This document shows positions 62,026 to 64,000 of a stretch of 64,000 bases of DNA, piece by piece. The stretch is taken from contig JAUPSS010000002.1 in NCBI GenBank assembly GCA_040285825.1, positions 248,001 to 312,000 of the forward strand, written 5' to 3'. Origin of the DNA: Eukaryota sp. TZLM1-RC (Eukaryota; Metamonada: BaSk clade). Position 1 is the stretch's first letter, and every line of letters starts with the position of its first letter. Both the position numbers and the translations under genes were made by a program. The notes below the pieces were generated by a model. That model worked only from the letters and a program-made list of their open reading frames with translations. It was not told the DNA's origin and did no database searches.

Positions 62026-64000
62026 ATGCTGGTTGGCGGTTGTCTTGGCGCTGGTTCTTTCTACTTCAATGAAGACTCTTCATATTTATACTGTGTTGTA
62101 GGTGGTACATTGAGAACTTATTCCACCAATACCAAACAACAAGAATTTGCTGTTGAGCTCCATAAGAAGGACATTACGTCCACAACTTATTTCCCCGAAT
62201 CTCGCCAACTCTTAACCACTAGTCTTGATCAATCTGTGGTACTGTGGGATACCACTGATTGGCGTATTGTCCACATTCATAAACTAGGCACTCCTATTTA
62301 CCAAGCAGTTTGTCATCCACATCTTCCTGGTATTGCTTTTATTACTATTCATAGCCGCAAAACCGCTGGACATACCACCATATGCAAACTTAGACTCGGT
62401 AAGGATGCCCTCCCCTCCAATGTCTTTCACATACCCAAAATTTGCCCAGACATAACAATCTCCCACTGTGGCAATTTCCTTTTTGCAGCTTCCAAGAACG
62501 CCATACTAGTCCACAACATATCCACCACCAAGAACCATGCCCTTGAACTCCCTCTTTTAGCTTCACCTGTTCTTCTTCGATCCACTCCCCTTGGTCTTAT
62601 CTCTGGGGAAGAGTCTGGAAGGCTTGTTCTTTGGAGAGGCAATGTTCACAACTATAGCCACATTGCACACTACATTAAGCGTTGCGCTCACGGCCAACAA
62701 CCAGATGACGAATTCCCCTCCAATACATCTCTCTCGGTGTTACATTGGCATTCTTCTTCAGTCACTGATCTTTTCCATGTTCCCGACACCAATCATCTCC
62801 TCACTGTAGGAAGAGAAGGTGTACTAGTGGTGTGGGATGCTGATTCAAGAGAGAAATCATTTGTCCCTCGGTTTGGAGGTCCTTTGTTAGGGGTGATGCT
62901 AGCCCCCAACGGAACCACACTTGCTGTAAGGTCTGGTATTGGTTCTATCTTTGTTTTTGATAGGAATGATACCTCCAACATTGGTGAGATTGCCTCTATT
63001 AGGCTTTGTTCTGAACAGTTTAAGTATTCAATGCCGTCTGTTATCCGTGGAGCCTTTCCTTGTCATACCCCCTTGCTTAACTCTCAAACTGTGGTGTTAC
63101 CAGACGCTTTGCCGGGAAAATTACAAGCTTATGATATGAGTAAATCAATTAAACCCCAAGTATTGGACATTACAGGCGAAGTTTACGTTTCACCTACCAT
63201 CAAGGACCAGCATTTACCGTCAATGATTACTTGCTTTGATGTTATTAAGGGTTGGGTTGCTGCTTACCATTGTAGCTTTGGCGAATCAATATTATCAGAA
63301 AAGATTGTCCCCAGCTTTGGTAACTTGAAGTTTATGGCATTTTCTAAAAGATTTGACGAAGCTGAGGTTGTTAATACTGTATATTGTCCAGTTGATTATG
63401 GTTACGCCGTGGGGTGTTATTTTCTAAGTAATACTCAGTTTTTGATTGTTTTCTCGGGTGGTGCAGTTAGAGTATATGACTTGGTCAAAAATAGTCAAGC
63501 TGAATCACGTCATTTGAGTCTTAACAACGCCAATAAGAAAAAGATCAAAATTCCAGCTCAAAAATGGGAGATTTCTGCTGAATTCCTCATCCCTACATCT
63601 ATAGATAATTCCTTTAATGCCATCAAATCAACTCCAATTGTTTCCCCAGACAGGTCTCTATTAGCTGTTGTTGTTGCTAATGTTCTAATGATCTTTTCTC
63701 TAAAGAACCAAAATTTCAAGCTAGTCAAGTCCTTTTCTCTGAAGCATAGCACAGATGAACATTACCTGCAATTCGCTGGCGCCACGATGCCTACTCTAAT
63801 AGTATCAACCAGAAATACGGTTTGCGTTTACCAACTGCCTGATTTAAAGCTGCTATATCAAGTAGAAAGGAATGATATTGTTTTAATTTCAGCTCCTCAA
63901 TTTTCGAAGCATTCTGAACTAACCTCTCAAGCCCTTTCTAATTTTCTTATCGTTTCTGGAAAGAATAAGAGTATCAAATTAGAAATGTTTTCCATTTTGA
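62026..64000 (+). CDS. WDR75: WDR75/UTP17 (NAN1)-like WD40 protein, 5' part, runs off the window
   Basis: An open frame from ATG 62,026 to the window end, 658 codons, no intron. WD repeats: FYFNEDSSYLYCVVGGTLRT, TYFPESRQLLTTSLDQSVVL with WDT, LHWHSSSVTDLFHVPDTNHL followed by LTVGREGVLVVWD. The LHWH...(G/V)GRExVLVxW...F(V/L)PR-(F/L)GG block is distinctive for WDR75/Nan1. This protein is in the t-UTP (UTP-A) subcomplex of the small-subunit processome and supports rDNA transcription and early pre-rRNA processing. A second WD40 domain begins after about residue 520. The frame is open upstream to 61,960 without another ATG, so a short first exon cannot be excluded. Confidence 0.85.
   Translation, partial: MLVGGCLGAGSFYFNEDSSYLYCVVGGTLRTYSTNTKQQEFAVELHKKDITSTTYFPESRQLLTTSLDQSVVLWDTTDWRIVHIHKLGTPIYQAVCHPHLPGIAFITIHSRKTAGHTTICKLRLGKDALPSNVFHIPKICPDITISHCGNFLFAASKNAILVHNISTTKNHALELPLLASPVLLRSTPLGLISGEESGRLVLWRGNVHNYSHIAHYIKRCAHGQQPDDEFPSNTSLSVLHWHSSSVTDLFHVPDTNHLLTVGREGVLVVWDADSREKSFVPRFGGPLLGVMLAPNGTTLAVRSGIGSIFVFDRNDTSNIGEIASIRLCSEQFKYSMPSVIRGAFPCHTPLLNSQTVVLPDALPGKLQAYDMSKSIKPQVLDITGEVYVSPTIKDQHLPSMITCFDVIKGWVAAYHCSFGESILSEKIVPSFGNLKFMAFSKRFDEAEVVNTVYCPVDYGYAVGCYFLSNTQFLIVFSGGAVRVYDLVKNSQAESRHLSLNNANKKKIKIPAQKWEISAEFLIPTSIDNSFNAIKSTPIVSPDRSLLAVVVANVLMIFSLKNQNFKLVKSFSLKHSTDEHYLQFAGATMPTLIVSTRNTVCVYQLPDLKLLYQVERNDIVLISAPQFSKHSELTSQALSNFLIVSGKNKSIKLEMFSIL

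Overview
The window looks like nuclear DNA of an AT-rich, compact, ciliated or flagellated eukaryote, probably a phagotrophic protist. All three stop codons end intact genes. Most genes have no intron, and the introns that protein conservation supports are only 29-32 nt long. A CFAP57-type axonemal protein argues for a cilium. A GH25 lysozyme of the Entamoeba/Dictyostelium kind argues for bacterivory. I cannot name the lineage from sequence alone.

Layout. 1-2.05 kb: two decayed non-LTR retrotransposon fragments. 2.2-9.9 kb: three genes, an ESRP/hnRNP-H-like RNA-binding protein (-), a kinesin-like protein with a degenerate motor (+) and a CFAP57-like WD40/coiled-coil protein (-). 9.9-23.6 kb: repeats, including a large inverted repeat (arms about 10.9-14.85 and 19.02-22.95 kb). 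Its arms carry a tRNA-Gln gene and a 1.1-kb gag-only LTR element; its loop carries a GH25 lysozyme and a tail-anchored RRM-like protein. 24.0-25.5 kb: a short LTR element without pol. 26.7-30.4 kb: a hypothetical gene, a Fanzor/TnpB-like relic split by a retrotransposon, and a possible multi-exon gene. 30.8-35 kb: two convergent halves of an LTR element. 35.5-42.8 kb: a 6.1-kb Ty3/gypsy-type element nested in a non-LTR copy. 43.2-46.4 kb: a direct copy of 9.9-13.1 kb. 46.4-49.4 kb: more transposon relics, including a MULE-like piece. 49.6-64 kb: a gene-dense block with a vitellogenin/MTP-like secreted protein, an AMPK/MARK-type kinase, YKT6, UBE2G2, SDS22, IST1 and the start of WDR75/UTP17, broken at 57-59.3 kb by two more retrotransposon fragments.

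The recurring non-LTR fragments share one plan: the end of a reverse transcriptase, a C-x-C...H...C finger, then a restriction-like endonuclease (RLE) with a GD...D core and a PFxFSxxGxxG-type tail. They fall into five sequence groups, which I call alpha to epsilon. They are 5'-truncated, and two copies have 10-12 bp target duplications. The LTR elements make 4-bp duplications and share unusual primer-site and polypurine signals.

The host genes do not form one pathway. The 52-62 kb block is housekeeping: trafficking (YKT6, IST1), ER-linked ubiquitination (UBE2G2), phosphatase regulation (SDS22), ribosome biogenesis (WDR75) and polarity/energy signalling (kinase). The most unusual observations are a probable one-nucleotide exon in the kinase activation loop and several Fanzor-like relics, one split by a retrotransposon with a 12-bp target duplication.
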